Assembly (NCBI RefSeq): GCF_900100295.1
Contig: NZ_FNEV01000006.1
Location: 170,447 to 234,446, forward strand
DNA length: 64,000 bases
DNA from: Salimicrobium halophilum
GTDB taxonomy: Bacteria; Bacillota; Bacilli; Bacillales; Halobacillaceae
Reading direction: 5' to 3'
Below, in pieces: positions 63,617 to 64,000 of the stretch. How positions within the stretch are numbered: the stretch's first letter is position 1; every line of letters begins with the position of its first letter. The translations under genes were made by a program, and so were the position numbers. Below the pieces are notes generated by a model. That model ran no database searches and was not told the DNA's origin. It worked only from the letters and a program-made list of their open reading frames with translations.

Positions 63617-63840
63617 TACTTGTCCTCCTTCCTATTTCAGTTGGACGAAGTCTCCGTTTCCTTCATAACCTCCACGTTTCTATTCCCCATTATACAGGAA
63701 TACCATCTTCATCACCGGAATCCCTTTTATTATCTGAGGGGCCAAAGAAAGAGATTGCTATTCCCCCTTCGAGACTATAATATTGAAACAAACCAATATA
63801 CGGAAATATATGATCGCAATAGAAGGAGCTGACCTGATGA

Positions 63841-63960
63841 TTGAACTACCCCCACCTACGCATGCGCTAAGAGGTGGGGGATTCTTAGAACCTCTGTTCT
63901 ATCGAACAGATGCCACCTAAGCGAACCCCGGCGTCCCACCGGTTAGAGTTTGAAGGCGGA
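63841..63960 (-). ncRNA. Candidate TnpB omegaRNA 3' part with guide boundary
   Basis: In IS200/IS605 elements the omegaRNA covers the 3' end of tnpB and the right end, and its guide is the flanking DNA. Here the two right-end hairpins and the terminal TTCAA (63841-63845) fit that plan; the guide would start at about 63840 and run to lower coordinates (CATCAGGTCAGCTCC on the minus strand). The 5' limit is not known, and the exact boundary is a guess from family pattern. Confidence 0.5.
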
Positions 63961-64000
63961 TCGCTTCCGCCTCGATGTTCCTGCTTGCGTTCAGGTCCCG
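63917..64000 (-). CDS. tnpB: TnpB RNA-guided nuclease, C-terminal 27 residues
   Basis: Reverse frame ends RDLNASRNIEAEAIRLQTL followed by TGGTPGFA and a TAG at 63917-63919. The DLNASRNI segment is the hallmark of the RuvC-III end of TnpB (the catalytic Asp is in R-D-x-N-A-S/A-x-N). The rest of the protein lies beyond the window, so completeness cannot be judged. Confidence 0.88.
   Translation of the reverse strand, partial: RDLNASRNIEAEAIRLQTLTGGTPGFA

Larger units (their letters stand above)
63841..64000 (-). mobile_element. Right end of an IS200/IS605-type element (truncated by the window)
   Basis: Minus strand: the TnpB C-terminus, then a non-coding end that contains two hairpins (TCTGTTC/GAACAGA at 63893-63910 and CCCCCACCT/AGGTGGGGG at 63849-63880) and closes with GGTAGTTCAA at 63841. 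There are no terminal inverted repeats or target duplication in view, as expected for this family. The left end is outside the window. Confidence 0.8.

Noticed and set aside
63620..63832. 70-codon plus-strand frame between nagZ and the IS end
   Set aside because: No ribosome site, overlaps the nagZ promoter region and has no recognisable similarity.

Overview
The window looks like chromosomal DNA from a spore-forming, probably moderately halophilic member of the Bacillaceae. I infer this from the Bacillus-like gene order (guaA-pbuG-yebG-purEK next to yeaC-yeaD-yebA), guanine riboswitches, a CotY/CotZ-type coat protein, sigma-K promoters, Bacillus-type dispersed repeats and a BCCT osmolyte transporter. 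No rRNA, tRNA or CRISPR array was seen. Genus is not determinable from the sequence alone.

Layout. 1-5.6 kb (minus strand): purine supply. The 5' end of purB, then purK, purE, yebG, pbuG and guaA, with three separate guanine-class riboswitches in front of purE, pbuG and guaA, plus a PurR box pair before purE. 5.6-10 kb: a three-gene MoxR ATPase / DUF58 / transglutaminase operon. 10-12.2 kb: divergent mtnE-mtnU-like pair. 12.2-12.7 kb: cluster of dispersed repeats. 12.7-29.8 kb: housekeeping and stress genes (purU, a chemotaxis receptor, a ring-cleaving dioxygenase, an SRAP protein, a cold-shock protein, rocD/rocR with a sigma-54 promoter, a BCCT transporter, rhodanese, HAD phosphatase, aldehyde dehydrogenase, Rex-controlled ldh, a lipoprotein). 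30-32 kb: an orphan MurE-like ligase and a small WYL-like gene under a LexA-type box.

32.1-43.3 kb (minus strand): a ten-gene operon, TRAP transporter (dctPQM), PucR-type regulator, N-carbamoyl-L-amino-acid hydrolase, PyrK, class 1B PyrD, dihydroorotase/allantoinase-like amidohydrolase, nitroreductase and CapA-like phosphoesterase. The enzymes spell out import and oxidation state change, ring opening and decarbamoylation of a cyclic ureide carboxylate; the simplest reading is orotate/dihydroorotate catabolism to aspartate. This is the strongest candidate for an undescribed system here.

43.7-58.5 kb: a spore-surface glycan and coat locus. It holds at least eight glycosyltransferase genes, a sugar epimerase, a nucleotide-sugar dehydrogenase, a Hanks-type kinase, a CotY/CotZ-like protein, a collagen-repeat protein and a second surface protein sharing a SPOCS-like C-terminal module. 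Six transcription units start at sequences that match or nearly match the sigma-K consensus (AC-N16/17-CATANNNTA), so the locus is probably switched on together in the mother cell.

58.6-64 kb: an AT-rich Mrr-type nuclease with a long coiled coil, a DegV protein, a DoxX protein, a decayed symporter fragment, a GH3 hexosaminidase, and the right end of an IS200/IS605-type element with the TnpB C-terminus and an omegaRNA-like end.
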